Shown: positions 12,201 through 22,016 of the stretch, piece after piece
Numbering within the stretch: position 1 is the stretch's first letter
Layout of the letters: the number at the start of each line of letters is the position of its first letter
From: Takakia lepidozioides
Lineage: Eukaryota; Streptophyta; Takakiopsida; Takakiales; Takakiaceae
Direction of reading: 5' to 3'
Assembly: GCA_030704615.1 (NCBI GenBank)
Contig: CM060734.1
Location: forward strand, 51,848,042 to 51,912,041
Length of the DNA stretch: 64,000 bases
The notes under the pieces: generated by a model
What the model was told of the DNA's origin: nothing
Database searches by the model: none
Seen by the model: the letters and a program-made list of their open reading frames with translations, nothing else
Made by a program: the position numbers and the translations under genes

Positions 12201-14774
12201 AGTTGTGTCCAGTAACCGCTTCATTTTGGCTGGATTTTCTAAGCTCTCATCCCTTGCAACATCCAACTGTGGCACTTCTCTTCCTTGCAAATCTTTTGCC
12301 TTTTGCTTTAGGAGCGCATTCTCTACACTGACAGCCTTCCGTCCTTTCTTCTTCTTTGAGTTCCCTACTTTCTTATCTATCTCCTTCTCATCTGCCTCCC
12401 TTTTCCTCATCCAAAAATATTTTATGGATGAGGTACCCATCCACAGCCCCAACACAACCACCCCGACAATGCTTGATACTGCAAGCGCAGAAAGCATAAT
12501 CACACTTGTCTTTGAAGGCTCAGCTGGATACTCTGGGCCTGGCGCTGGAGGAAAATCCCTCCGGTGACCAACAGAATCATTGGAAGATGCATCCACTTTG
12601 GAAGGTTGCCAGGATCCCTGCTTCACGATGGGTTTCTGCCCAACAGGTACAAGCTCTTTATGACTTCCTTGGACTGACTTCTGCCCAATATCCTCTAGTA
12701 CAGGTACAAGCTCTCTGTGATTTACTTGGACTGGCAAGTGATGAACATGTCCAGCATGTAACCCTGTGGTCTTTGTTGACACCCCATGGACACTTGGAGG
12801 GGCAAGTGTCATCAACCCAGGGGGCAGCCCCTGGAGATGACCAAGAGGGCTCCGCACTTCTTCTGGTACCAAATTCTTCACAAACTCCCCTGACGACGAA
12901 TACAATGCGATAGGGGCTGCTCGATATATAGGTCGCTGAGACATCATGTTTGTAGGGGCTACTCTTTCAATAAGCTTCTCCCCCAGCACCCTCTGCTCGT
13001 CATCTGCATTGTCCATGATCAATTTTCCACCCCTGTAGCCAGCCGCCATGATAGGAAGAGTTTTAATTTCACCCAGACTAACATTCCAAAGCAGTTCACC
13101 TGTGGCCATTTCTTGAACAGCCACCGAATAATCTGTGCGCAGACACAGTATCATAGAATCCGTATCATTGGAAATACTGCTGGCATCCTTGACCTTTGTA
13201 GCCAGCAAAACATCTGTGACATCTGCATTCTTGCCTTTCAATTGAGCAGATGCCTTTAAGCTATTGCCGGACTTGTCAAATGTGCGGATTAAAGCCCCTG
13301 TGTCTCTGTTCAACAGAAAGGCAGTGCTCGTGACAGTACTCAGCACTAGTGCTCCATCCTCAGTGACATGTGGTGAACTATCAACTAGTTGCTTTACATT
13401 GACAGGAAGTTCCTGCAAGAACGAAGAGTCCCTTGATATAGTCAAACCAATCCCTCACCTATCTCTCTCACTTTTTTACACCCACATGTCCCCCAGCTGC
13501 TTCTCTGGAGGATACTCCGTGGGATCATATCTTTCACCTCCAAGCTGCAGATGCCTCAGAGATATGCTGACTCTGTGAATGTAAGACAGAAGATAAGAGT
13601 GTATAGATTTCCATATAGATGCAACACCCTCTTATGTTCTCACAACAACAGACGAAAGAAACTAGCAAATATGGTCAGGAAATGGGTACCTACAGTTACA
13701 CCGCTGGCATCTTGAACATACAATTGTCCATCTGGCCCGGGAAATATAGACCACTCTTCCTCAACCTCTTCCAGTTTGTCTTCCTCCCTGCTGATGTCAT
13801 CATCCCCTTCCCCTCCAGCTACATCACTCTCATTCGAAAAGTCCACATAGGTTGGTCCTCTGTGGTCAGAATCATGCCCTTGCTGTAGTCTCTCATTTGC
13901 CAAGGTTGCGCGATAGGAGGATGACAAGGCTGGCCCCGACGAGAATGACCATTTCAGCTCCTGAGAGACAGGATCTATGGCATGCAATTTTCCGTCAAGA
14001 GACACCACCATCGCTGGCTCATCTCCTCTGCAGTTTCCACCCCAAACAGGCACCACACTTAGCTCATCTCCTTCTTTAAGCATTCAGGGATAAGTCTCAC
14101 TCTTGACCAACAATTTCCTGTGAAGCTATTGTGTTGAGAAAAAGAATGCTGTAATTCCTCTTTAAACTGCTCAGGATCCATGTCACTAATCATACCCTTG
14201 ATTCTTTCTTCCCAATCCTTGACACTTGCTATAACGGGCTTCAACAGAATTTTGAATGCCCTTGAAGTGCACAGTCCATCATTGCCTGCCCGATTCTCTT
14301 ATTAGTTTCACATCATGAGCATGCTAAAGCCCAAATATCTAAGAAGAATGCAGGTAGGTTAGTGTAGGTATTGCCAGAGTGACTGAGAAAGACACACAAG
14401 TACGCTGAAGGTGCTGGAGTGTCCCTTCTCTTGCAGTGGAATGAGTCTGTAATTGATTGTCTAATGTCAGCACACAATCCCGTACTTATATATCACAGAA
14501 AGGGATGAGCGATGAAACGAAAGAGAGGCAGAGATGTATGACTGTGTAGCCAAAACTTCGTGAATTCTCTGATTGCATTCGAGAAGATGACTTACGTAGG
14601 GATTGTGGAGGCTGGAAGCGGGATTCTTTCCCTTGTTTCAGCAGGCCAGGCAGGAGAGGCAGCTTCCGCAAAGGATCCTCGAATGAACGCCACCACAGAC
14701 AGCATCAGGAACAGCCCAATACAAAACATGCTTCTGCAACGAGTCCAAAAGTACAACCCATTGCGCTCGGCCAT
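9255..14774 (-). CDS. IRE1: IRE1 ER-stress sensor kinase/endoribonuclease, complete 7-exon gene
   Basis: Exons 5'->3' (minus): 14774-14596, 14027-13694, 13412-11767, 11586-11420, 11093-10838, 10334-10031, 9401-9255. All joins use GT-AG and keep phase; the total is 3033 nt, 1010 residues plus stop. Domain order: signal peptide (about 1-37); PQQ/beta-propeller-like luminal domain (about 60-400) beginning 'AMVVSLDGKLHAID'; TM helix (about 474-496, 'VIMLSALAVSSIVGVVVLGL'); Lys-rich juxtamembrane stretch; kinase with 'VAVKRL' (K615), 'HRDLKPHN' (D738) and the DMG variant of DFG typical of plant IRE1; KEN RNase domain with 'LRDASDRVELEDRE', ending in the last exon with 'YFSARFPRLLIEVYKVL'. It senses unfolded protein in the ER lumen and, from family knowledge, cleaves a bZIP mRNA for unconventional splicing. 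The start is the ATG at 14774, directly before the signal peptide. Nothing appears broken. A SINE-like repeat sits in the last intron. Confidence 0.95.
9478..9815 (+). repeat. tRNA-derived SINE-like repeat in the last IRE1 intron
   Basis: The 5' part has a good Pol III A-box-like sequence, 'tggcctagtggttagggc' (about 9484-9501), with a poor B box, 'ttggttcacag', about 30 bases on. The tail 'taagttacgcttgcttcggc' (9780-9799) recurs inverted at about 10668-10715 and in diverged form at about 3830-3860. It lies opposite to IRE1 transcription, wholly inside the intron 9402-10030. Confidence 0.6.
10665..10720 (-). repeat. SINE tail fragment, inverted relative to 9762-9815
   Basis: The bases read, inverted, match the 3' tail of the SINE-like repeat 0.9 kb away. 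The two copies flank IRE1 exon 6 in the opposite sense, within introns. Confidence 0.6.
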
Positions 14775-15363
14775 TTGAACCTTCAATCTCGACAATGCAG
14801 AGAAGAGCGGGCAGCAAGACTGCCCCAGCGAGAAAGCCCAACTCCTGGAATGACGGAATGAGTAAGGGAGAGAGATCGACAGACAAGAAATAGCAGAGAA
14901 GGCAGCACCGGAGTCCCCCCACCTGTGAGAAACCCAATACCTTGGTGGCGTGCCTAAAGGCTTGATTCAGAGGAGGAGCCGTGAAAAGCTGAGAAGAGAG
15001 CCAGACATAAAGCAACTGTAGGTGGTGAAGGCACGAGACATCAGGGGACTAAAGCAAGACGAGATCGATGAGGGAGATGAATGCCAGGAAAGGCACTAGT
15101 CAACCCTCGGAAGGATATATTGTTTCTGCAACTCTTTTCTTTTGTTAGGGAAGTGCTCGGCCGGCAAGCTCCAGGAAACCCTCGTCTCCTGTCGTTCTTG
15201 TCAGCAGCAAGCAGTAGAGATATTTACTCGTACATTCACAGTGTCTCTCTAAGTACTTGTGATGTGATTTTATTTTTATTTTCATTTTTGGCCTACATCT
15301 TTTTTGTTTTTTTTTGGCCTCCAGAGTCTCCCTCTCATTTTTGAATAATTGGGAGTTTATGTT
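14775..15363. other. IRE1 upstream region
   Basis: This stretch should hold the IRE1 5' UTR and promoter (minus strand). I see no convincing TATA box or ER-stress element. Bases 15250-15345 are T-rich. Confidence 0.35.
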
Positions 15364-16856
15364 TCACGTGTGGGACGCACAGTGAGACTTCCCATCATAG
15401 ACAGAGGAACATCTGGATTTCCAGATGTTCCATAAAGTGTGAGCACGAAGGGCTGCCCAGAGAGAACAGTGGCTCCAGATAACGAGAGAGGAAACATTCA
15501 AAAGCAGAAGAGAAGGAAGAATGGAGTTGTCGGGATTCCAGGTAGAATAGAAATGAAGAACCATCCTCCAGACCAGGGAGGGAGCTTGCAAAGTAGAAGA
15601 CAATGCTCATGAATCGTTTCAGATGACCCGTTGTGATAGCATGAATAGATCCCCAAGTCATCTGAGATGAACCGAAAGACAGGGAGAATTCTGTTTGCTA
15701 CTTTCCAAAGAAAGGCAAAGATTTTCGCCGCTCTATCTTTCCTCCAGCTATCTGCCCAAATACCCTTCCAAGGCATCCTGAGCGATGTGGCTTGCGGTTT
15801 GGAGGGAAGGAGCAGAGGGAGAAGGGATCCGTTGAGTAATTAAATCCCTGCAAGATGAAGACCGCCTAGAAAAGAAGGAGGTGGTGGCACCCGAGGGATC
15901 CAAAAATTGGCCAGAGTCCCAAATATGGGAGAAGTGTGAAATCCCAACGGATTCCCACGCAGCCCACTTGCTAGAGCTTTTGATGAGTAACTCAGAGTCA
16001 GTATTGTAGTTAAGGAACAGAGGCTGGTGCAAAGCTTCTTCAGCCAGCGCAGCGAGGTAGGCCACTAGCCCAACGCAGGAGCAGCAGATAGAACATGCTG
16101 CCTTACTAAGATACTCCACGAGCTGAGCAGATCTGTGAGCAATCTAGGGACCCATTTCTTTGTCGGATGTGATTCAGGCAGTTGGATGGGATGATCATTT
16201 GGTTGCTATGCTTTCTCTTTCATTTCTTTATGTTAACTCTTCCCTTGCTATAGGGACTTTCCATCCTTCGTACAATTACCTCATGTGAGTTTGTAAATAA
16301 AGCTTTACAGGGTTTCAACATTTTTCCAAAAGAGCAATTATTTGGGTTTCAGCTGGGTCCACGATACTTAGGCCCCCATGTTTTTTACCTTGAATGATCT
16401 GAGACCACGCAACGAGAGCTCTTCTCTTCGGAGATGATGGAGTTGCCTCCCAAAGGAAGTTTCGAACCAAAGCCTTAATCTACTTAATAATCTCTGAACC
16501 AGCTGACCGGACGGACGCGATGAACCAAATAGATGCCAAGATAACCTGATTTACTGCCTTTACTGCTAACGCCCTACCAGCAATGGATAAGTGAAGGGAG
16601 CTCCACTAGATGAGCTTCTTTCGCAGCTTAGAAATCATTGTTGCACAACGTTGATCATGATCAGAAATGTCGTGTCCTATGAGATGGCCAAGCAAGGTGT
16701 GTGCCTGATCGTCATGTAGCCATGAAAGGCCAAGGTCCTCACCCCACGGGTCAGAATGTGACATGGTGGAGTGAGGGTTCAATTTGAAAAAGATTGCGAC
16801 AGACTTAGACCAATTGACTCGAAGCCCAGAGGCCTCACAGAAGGATTGGAGTGTTG
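15364..16856 (-). pseudogene. L1-type LINE, 3' half of ORF2 (RT end and C-terminal zinc region)
   Basis: Read from 16855 leftward: 'LQSFCEASGLRVNWSKS' (RT palm/thumb), then after an in-frame stop 'WSSLHLSIAGRALAVKAV', then 'VRNFLWEATPSSPKRRALVA' and 'KKHGGLSIVDP'. After about 15780 comes 'FAFLWKVANRILPVFRF', with Cys/His residues of the LINE C-terminal zf-RVT region, and near 15400 an 'LWNIWKSR' ending. This is the canonical order for plant L1 ORF2. At least two in-frame stops and changes of frame show it is dead. It is truncated at its 5' side exactly where D1 begins, with a shared ttgcaag of about six bases at the join. Confidence 0.8.
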
Positions 16857-18086
16857 CAAGCTGGGATTAAAGTACAAAAGTACTTGTATGTGGAGAAGGA
16901 TGAGATAGCTTGGCGTATTTCTATGCGCCACGTTGCCTTGCTCACCCACAAGTACCCTGAGTTGCTGCCTCTCTCAGCAATTCAAGGGTACCAAAAGGCC
17001 TTGCCAACAGACATTACCATGCTGGGGGCGGATGATTTGGACCGGCATGGTGCCATTGACTTGGTGATAGCTAGATGGCCTTGCCAAGGACACTCTCCCG
17101 CAGGTCATGGGAATGACTTGCATGATGCACGATCGCATTTGTTTTGGGAGATGTTGAGAGTGTTGCGTGACTTGTAGACGAGGCAAGTGCAATCTCTAGC
17201 CTATATCTTGGAGAATGTTTATCTTATGGGGGACTCTCGGGCCAGGGTTATGGCCAGTGTGCATCAGGTGCGGTCTTGGATTGGATCGGCGGTGCTATTG
17301 GATGCAGCAGCGGTGGGATCACGCGCGCATCGACCTCGATTGTGGTGGACCAATCTTGCACCACCAGAGCTACTCAAGAGAGCATATGATTCCATTCAAC
17401 GGCCATCCAATCTCACGGTTGAGGGCATTTTGGACCAAGGGAGGCACTGTCCACCTCTAGCAGTGGTCAATCGACTGGGGCAGCCACGTACAGCCTTGCC
17501 TACGCTCATGAGCTTTCCCTCGTGTCATGCTTTTCGAGACAATGGTCCTGGGTTGATTTGGGATAGTGTGCTACAACAATTGGTGGAGCCCAATGCGGAT
17601 GAGCGCGAGCGGGCAATGGGGTTTGCCACGGGCACTACAGCTGTACCAGCTCTGTCAGAGGCATTACGACGCCAGGTGTTGGGTCAGGCAATGGATCTCA
17701 ATTGCTTGACATGGGTCATTGGCTTGTGCATGGCTGAGCAACGGAGATTGCAAACATTGATGGCTACTTCTACACTCCCATTGGATGGTGCATCCTCCCT
17801 GCCAACCGGGACGGTTGAGGCAGTGAGTGGGGGCGAGCACAAGATCGTGGGTTGCAAACACCCATGGCAAATGTGGGATGAGATGCGCAAAGAGAGAGTC
17901 ATTGGATCTCTCAAGCAACAGTATAAGGAGTGGGGAGAGCCATGGACTGAGGATCAGTTGGAGGCCAAGGTAGCCAAGGTTTTTGAAGATGTTGAGAATG
18001 TTTCTTGCTCAGAGGATGTTCTCAAGGTGGCTATGGCGGAGCAAGTGGAGGCTACGCCACAGTCAGATTGGGCGGACAAGGCCTAA
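16851..18086 (+). pseudogene. DNMT3-like C5 cytosine methyltransferase domain of D1 pol, one stop codon
   Basis: Visible motifs: the end of motif I/II with 'YLYVEKDE'; motif IV 'RWPCQGHS' with the catalytic PCQ Cys; 'LFWEMLRVL', as in DNMT3/DRM enzymes; motif VI 'ILENV'; motif VIII 'SRAHRPRLWWTNL'; motif IX/X 'ERERAMGFATGT' and 'RRQVLGQAMDLNCLTW'. This order and spacing fit the DNMT3/DRM side of the family more than bacterial MTases, though PCQ rather than PCN is unusual for DNMT3. The enzyme class transfers methyl from AdoMet to cytosine C5. The glycine-rich part of motif I is lost at the truncation. A single TAG at 17175 interrupts an otherwise continuous frame; D2 shows sense sequence there. 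The last 110 residues (after about 17740) are a linker to RT. Confidence 0.85.
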
Positions 18087-18237
18087 GAGGTTGCTATCTA
18101 GCAACCAAAGGATTCGTCTCCTACCTCCAAGCCTGGTATACCCAAGGTTGCAGTCACTGAGGACAATTGGGAACCAGATGTTGGACCTACAGTCACCGGA
18201 GGAGAGAGACAGAGGATCCAGCGATTTATAAGGGCTT

Positions 18238-19045
18238 ATAGAAATTGCTTTGCCTTCGGTTTGAAGGATTTGGGGAGTTTGAAGGGTCAGGAGATTCGTA
18301 TTGATTTGGCAAGTGACACGCCAATCTTTCGAAGGCCCTACCGGTATAGTGACATGGAGAGGTTATTGATCCAGTCACGGACTATGGAGTTGTTTCGAAG
18401 CTGGATTGGTGGAGTTGTCAGGCGGGGAGTATGCCTCGGCAACGGTGAGCTAAGAAGGATATCTATGGCAATTGGACAGAAAGAAGGATGTGTGGGGACT
18501 ATCGTCCTGTGAACCGTCAGACTAAGTCCGATAGATATACCATGCCAACTCCAGAGAAGATCTTTGATGTCATTGGGCATGCAAAGGTGTTTAGCACATT
18601 GGACTTGCGATCCAGTTACCACCAGTTGCCAATCAAAGAGGCTGACAAGCAAAAGATGGCATTCTGGGGGATTGACCAACATGGAAAGGATTGCTTGTAC
18701 CAATGGCGGTTCTTACCGTTTGGGCTGAAGAATGCTCCTACAGAGTTTCAGAGGGTCATGGATAGGATTCTCGCGGGGCTAGACTTCGCCCGGTGCTACA
18801 TTGATAACATCATCGTCATTAGTGCTACGGTTGAGGAGCATGAGAGACACTTTCAGGTGGTGTTTGAGCGCTTGAGAGCGCACGGGTTGAAATTGCACCC
18901 TGGGAAGTGCAAGTTCTTCCACAACCAGATTGAGTTTCTGGGCCACATGATATACCCTAGAAGATTGGGTGTTCTAAAGACGAAGGTGGAGGCCATTGCA
19001 CGCATTCCACGCTTAGCAGAGTTTGTGCTTTCATGGGGTTGACAA
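18238..19045 (+). pseudogene. Reverse transcriptase of D1, with altered active site
   Basis: The entry block 'DTPIFRRPYRYSDMER' (about 18320-18365) is typical of plant gypsy RT. A frameshifted stretch (18395-18490) follows, and then a good frame from 'MCGDYRPVN' (18488) through 'FSTLDLRSSYHQLPI', 'FLPFGLKNAPTEFQRVMD' and 'CYIDNIIVIS'. The catalytic YxDD box reads YIDN, so the second Asp is Asn, which should abolish polymerisation. The frame ends at a shift near 19020, after which 'MGLTNYYRRFVKGF' (about 19033) continues in another frame. Confidence 0.85.
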
Positions 19046-19049
19046 ACTA

Positions 19050-19560
19050 TTATCGACGGTTTGTCAAGGGATTTAGCAGCATTGCAAAGGCTCTTACCAA
19101 GTTTGACCAAGGTAGGTCAGGAGTGGCAGTGGGAGGAGGAACATGAAGAAGCCTTTGAAGAACTCAAGGCTCGATTGACTTCTGCACCTATTTTGAGGCG
19201 GCCTATTCGGGGGCGGTCTTTCCAGCTACATACGGATTGGAGTATGCTGGGGATTGGAGCAGTGCCCACACAGGTGAATGATGAGGGAAGAGAGTTCATA
19301 GTGGCATATGCTAGCCGCTCAAACAATGATGCCGAGGCGAAGTATAGCTCATATGAAGGGCGGTATGGGCAGTGACACATTTCAGATGCTACCTCTATGA
19401 CAACCTCTTCACCCTTGTCACACAGATCACCAACCATTGAAGTGGTTGATGAAGTCAGACAAGCTTACAGGGAAGCTTCCATGGTGGGCACTTATTCTTC
19501 AAGAGTACGACTTCCAGGTGGTGCATCGAGCCGGTATAGTTAATCGGGATGCAGATGGGT
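19050..19560 (+). pseudogene. RNase H region of D1
   Basis: It contains 'FQLHTDWSMLGIGAV' (first catalytic Asp, in the TDWS form seen in one class of plant gypsy elements) and 'AYASRSNNDAEAKYSSYEG' with the catalytic Glu. A stop and shift at about 19375 follow. The frame resumes at about 19437 with 'DKLTGKLPWWALILQEYDF' and 'GIVNRDADGLSRNP', the last RNase H Asp. The RNA strand of the hybrid would be removed by this domain in an active element. Confidence 0.8.
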
Positions 19561-19859
19561 TGAGTCGTAATCCATGCACGAGCGAGCATGATGATACTGG
19601 AGCTCGGTGGCATGGTGAGACGGGTGAGGAGATGGTGCCAAGATGGCACGCATCTACTTTTTTGTGCATCCTAGCAATGGGAGCTGAAGCTGGTCCATCC
19701 CATAACATTGGTCAAGTAGATGGTGTGCATGACGATCCGGAGATCAGTGAGGAGCTTGGTGGTGCTAAGGATGTGCATGAAGATGCAGCAGTGTTGGCAT
19801 ACCTTCGTACATGAGAGACAGCAGTCAGTGTGACTGCTAAGGAGAGAGATCGGATCCTA

Positions 19860-20640
19860 CAACGAGCCAAGAGGTTCAAGTGGGAGGGGACTCACCTACT
19901 CCGAGTATGGGAGGATGGACGAGTGAGGATTGTGCCTCATCCAACACAACGAGTGTGATTGGTACGCCATGCCCATGAGGAGTTGAGACATTTTGGGGTG
20001 CGGCGCACTCATAGTTTGCTGCAAGGGCAGTATTGGTGGCGGGGCATGCACATGGATGTGCAACAGTTAGTGACAAGGTGCATGGTGTGTGATAGAGTAC
20101 GGGCTTCTTTCAACGCCCCTACTCCACAATTGCATCCTTTACCCATTATGAGTTTGGGCTATCGTTGGAGTCTTGACTTCGCAAGCCCATTGCCACTAAC
20201 GATTCGCCATAACAAGTATGTGCTGGTGATGGTGGAACACTTCTCCAAATGGATTGAACTGGTGGCATTGCCTGACAAGGCTAGTGAGGGGGCTGCGTAT
20301 GCATTCTTAGATCGAGTGCTTAGCCATTTTGGTGCTCCAGCCGAGGTACTCACGGACCAGGGGAGAGAATTCTTGGGGGAGTTTCAGGCTTTGTGTGAGC
20401 AAGCCTTGATAGATCACCGCACTACTTCTCGGGATCATCCCAAGGCTGATGGCTTGGCGGAGAGAGTTGTTCAGACAGTCAAGAGAGGTTTGCGCAAGTA
20501 CGGTTTGCAGAATGGACACCTATGAGATTGGGACCTTCAACTGCCTTGGCTAACTATGGGCTATAGGTTCAGGAAACAAACTTCACTTGCCTCATTCTCA
20601 CCTTACTTTCTTATCTTCGGCCGAGAGCCGGATTTGCCTG
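19860..20640 (+). pseudogene. Integrase (zinc finger and DD35E core) of D1
   Basis: An HHCC finger ('HAHEELRHFGVRRT' ... 'RCMVCDRV', about 19969-20099) precedes the catalytic core. The core has 'WSLDFASPL', 'LTDQGREF' and 'DGLAERVVQT'. Asp to Glu spacing in the last two motifs is 35 residues, so the DDE triad is complete. A TGA at 20523 interrupts the frame after 'RKYGLQNGHL'; the same frame resumes and runs to 21221. The integrase would insert element cDNA into chromosomes. Confidence 0.85.
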
Positions 20641-21221
20641 CATCTATTCGCAGGGAGGCTGCAATAGTTCTCAACCTTGATGATCCGGATGTGTGGATAC
20701 AAGTATGTGCCCAGCGGGCAGAGTTGTTCAAGAGAGTCATGCCTATGGCTTTTGAGAACCTTGCTGTTGCCCAACACCAAGACACATTGAGGTACGCCAC
20801 TATACGTGGAGGGGGATATCGGCCAAGTGTTCGGCGTTTCCACCCTGGGGACTATGTATATCTGCAGCAGACAGCGCCTACGACCTTGGATGTCACAGCA
20901 GGACGTGTGATTCTAAGGGTCAGGGAGGTGTTGCCTTCAGGAGTGTTGATTCTGGAAGGTCGAGACGGCATGGTATGGAAGGACCATGTGCGCAATTGTG
21001 CGCCATGTCACCTTCCACATGGGGATGGGAGGATAGATCCCAACCTTGCAGTGGTACCTACAAGATTGCGTTGCATGCTATGTGGGCATGCTGGTGACGT
21101 CGCAACCATGTTGGTGTGTGACAAATGCTCAAGGGGGTGGCACATGGGATGCTTGACACCGCCACTTGATGAGGTCCCTATTGGAGAATGGTTGTGTCCA
21201 CGATGCCTTGGACAGAGGTAG
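20556..21221 (+). CDS. Integrase C-terminal domain with PHD finger, end of D1 pol
   Basis: This is an uninterrupted frame of 221 codons. It begins in the integrase core tail ('SPYFLIFGREPDLP'), passes an SH3-like integrase C-terminal segment ('FHPGDYVYLQQ'; 'VLILEGRDGMVWKDHVRN') and ends in a C4HC3 PHD finger: 'CMLC', 'MLVCDKCSRGWHMGCL', 'PPLDEVPIGEWLCPRC'. All eight zinc ligands and the Trp before the last Cys pair are present. PHD fingers commonly bind the H3 tail, often by K4 methylation state. I infer a role in choosing integration sites, by analogy with the chromodomain of chromoviruses. The finger is conserved in copies at about 49905-50075 (+) and 50755-50880 (-). Confidence 0.85.
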   Translation: MGYRFRKQTSLASFSPYFLIFGREPDLPASIRREAAIVLNLDDPDVWIQVCAQRAELFKRVMPMAFENLAVAQHQDTLRYATIRGGGYRPSVRRFHPGDYVYLQQTAPTTLDVTAGRVILRVREVLPSGVLILEGRDGMVWKDHVRNCAPCHLPHGDGRIDPNLAVVPTRLRCMLCGHAGDVATMLVCDKCSRGWHMGCLTPPLDEVPIGEWLCPRCLGQR

Positions 21222-21478
21222 TGGGCATGACAATGGTGAAGCGGAAAAATGATCCAAGGTCTAGCTAGTGGGGCTTCAATGTCATGGATACTCAACTGAA
21301 GATCATGGATTGCATGAAAGCGACTAACGATGGGGCTACGTTTGCACCCGGCCTCTTGATCTATCGACTTCAGGTATTGGGACTTGTGCAATTGAAGACC
21401 AAACGATGATCTTATTGAGATGAATACTTGTCAGCTATCCGGTGTTAGAGGGACCTAAGCACCAGCTAGGGGGACGAT
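21222..21478 (+). other. D-family 3' UTR and polypurine tract
   Basis: The block 'cgactaacgatggggctac' and its surroundings recur at about 50170-50190 (+) and about 50630-50650 (-) beside the other two PHD copies. It ends with 'caccagctagggggacgat', whose purine run (about 21468-21474) sits just before the TGTGG terminal module, as a PPT should. Confidence 0.75.
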
Positions 21479-21563
21479 TGTGGCATAGCTTTCTAGGATT
21501 GTGTGCTTAGAATGTATGGTGGACAGCAATGTATGTTGTGGCACGATGCTTAGGTGCACGACA
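21479..21563 (+). repeat. D1 terminal module A
   Basis: These 85 bp run from TGTGGCATAG to GTGCACGACA, directly after the PPT. A near-identical copy (A') is at 21933-22016. In D2 the corresponding 3' module ends the element at a probable target duplication, so GCACGACA is a real terminus. Confidence 0.75.
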
Positions 21564-21565
21564 GC

Positions 21566-21932
21566 TGTCATGGTTTTAGTCATGGTTAACTAGAATTACC
21601 TACTTCTAGTTAACTAGGATATTTTGGATATTCATATTTGTATTTTGTGTGTTGGAACTTCATTTGGTCTCACATGCCAAGTGAGGTGTCAAACCTCACT
21701 TGGGACATGGGGATGGGTTTTCCCCTTGTGAGCGTTGAGGAGGGCTCATCTTCTTGTAGTTGAGCCTCCATGAGTCTCTCCCACCTCCATAGCTCTAGGT
21801 ATTGAGTGGGAGTGTGGTGAGGGCTTTGTAGGGTGGATTCCTTTAGCAAAGGTGCCCTTGGCTTGACTTAGTTTATGTGATTGAGTGGATTCATGAGTGG
21901 AGTATTTCCCTTGTGTTCACTTTCATTATCAT
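21566..21932 (+). repeat. D1 module B
   Basis: This module starts TGTCATGG, two bases (GC) after module A. It is homologous to 59254-59565 (+) and to the 5' end of D2 (59140 to about 58870, minus); shared words include 'ctagttaact'-like inverted pairs, 'gaggtgtcaa' and 'ggcttgactt'. In D2 it is the first sequence of the element, which suggests a 5' leader or part of an LTR. Confidence 0.65.
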
Positions 21933-22016
21933 TGTGGCATAGCTTTCTAGGATGTATGCTTAGAATGTATGGTGGACAACGATGTATGTTGTGGCACGAT
22001 GCTTAGGTGCACGACA
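21933..22016 (+). repeat. D1 module A' (second copy of A)
   Basis: These 84 bp again run from TGTGGC to GCACGACA and differ from A by only a few bases; D1 A and D3 A are far more diverged. This within-copy similarity is what LTR pairs show after reverse transcription. It marks the right end of D1. Confidence 0.7.

Larger units (their letters stand above)
16851..22016 (+). mobile_element. DNMT- and PHD-carrying Ty3/gypsy retrotransposon D1 (5'-truncated)
   Basis: In order on the plus strand: C5 methyltransferase (16851-about 17740), linker, RT (18240-19045), RNase H (19050-about 19560), integrase (19860-20640), an integrase C-terminal region with PHD finger (20640-21221), a conserved 3' UTR, a polypurine tract (about 21465-21475) and terminal modules A-B-A' (21479-22016). 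Gag and protease are absent because the copy begins inside methyltransferase motif I/II. The reading frame carries in-frame stops (17175, 19812, 19957, 20523) and frameshifts around 18395-18490, 19020 and 19110. A second, gag-containing copy (D2) lies at 50303-59140 minus and confirms the domain order. Confidence 0.85.

Noticed and set aside
13450-13600. An extra IRE1 exon between exons 2 and 3
   Set aside because: An acceptor-like and donor-like pair exists (about 13575 and 13535) but any choice breaks the frame, whereas direct joining of 13694 to 13412 keeps phase and gives the expected luminal sequence.
16851-18086. The methyltransferase as a host DNMT gene interrupted by a retrotransposon
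   Set aside because: D2 shows the same domain between protease and RT on the same strand, so it belongs to the element.
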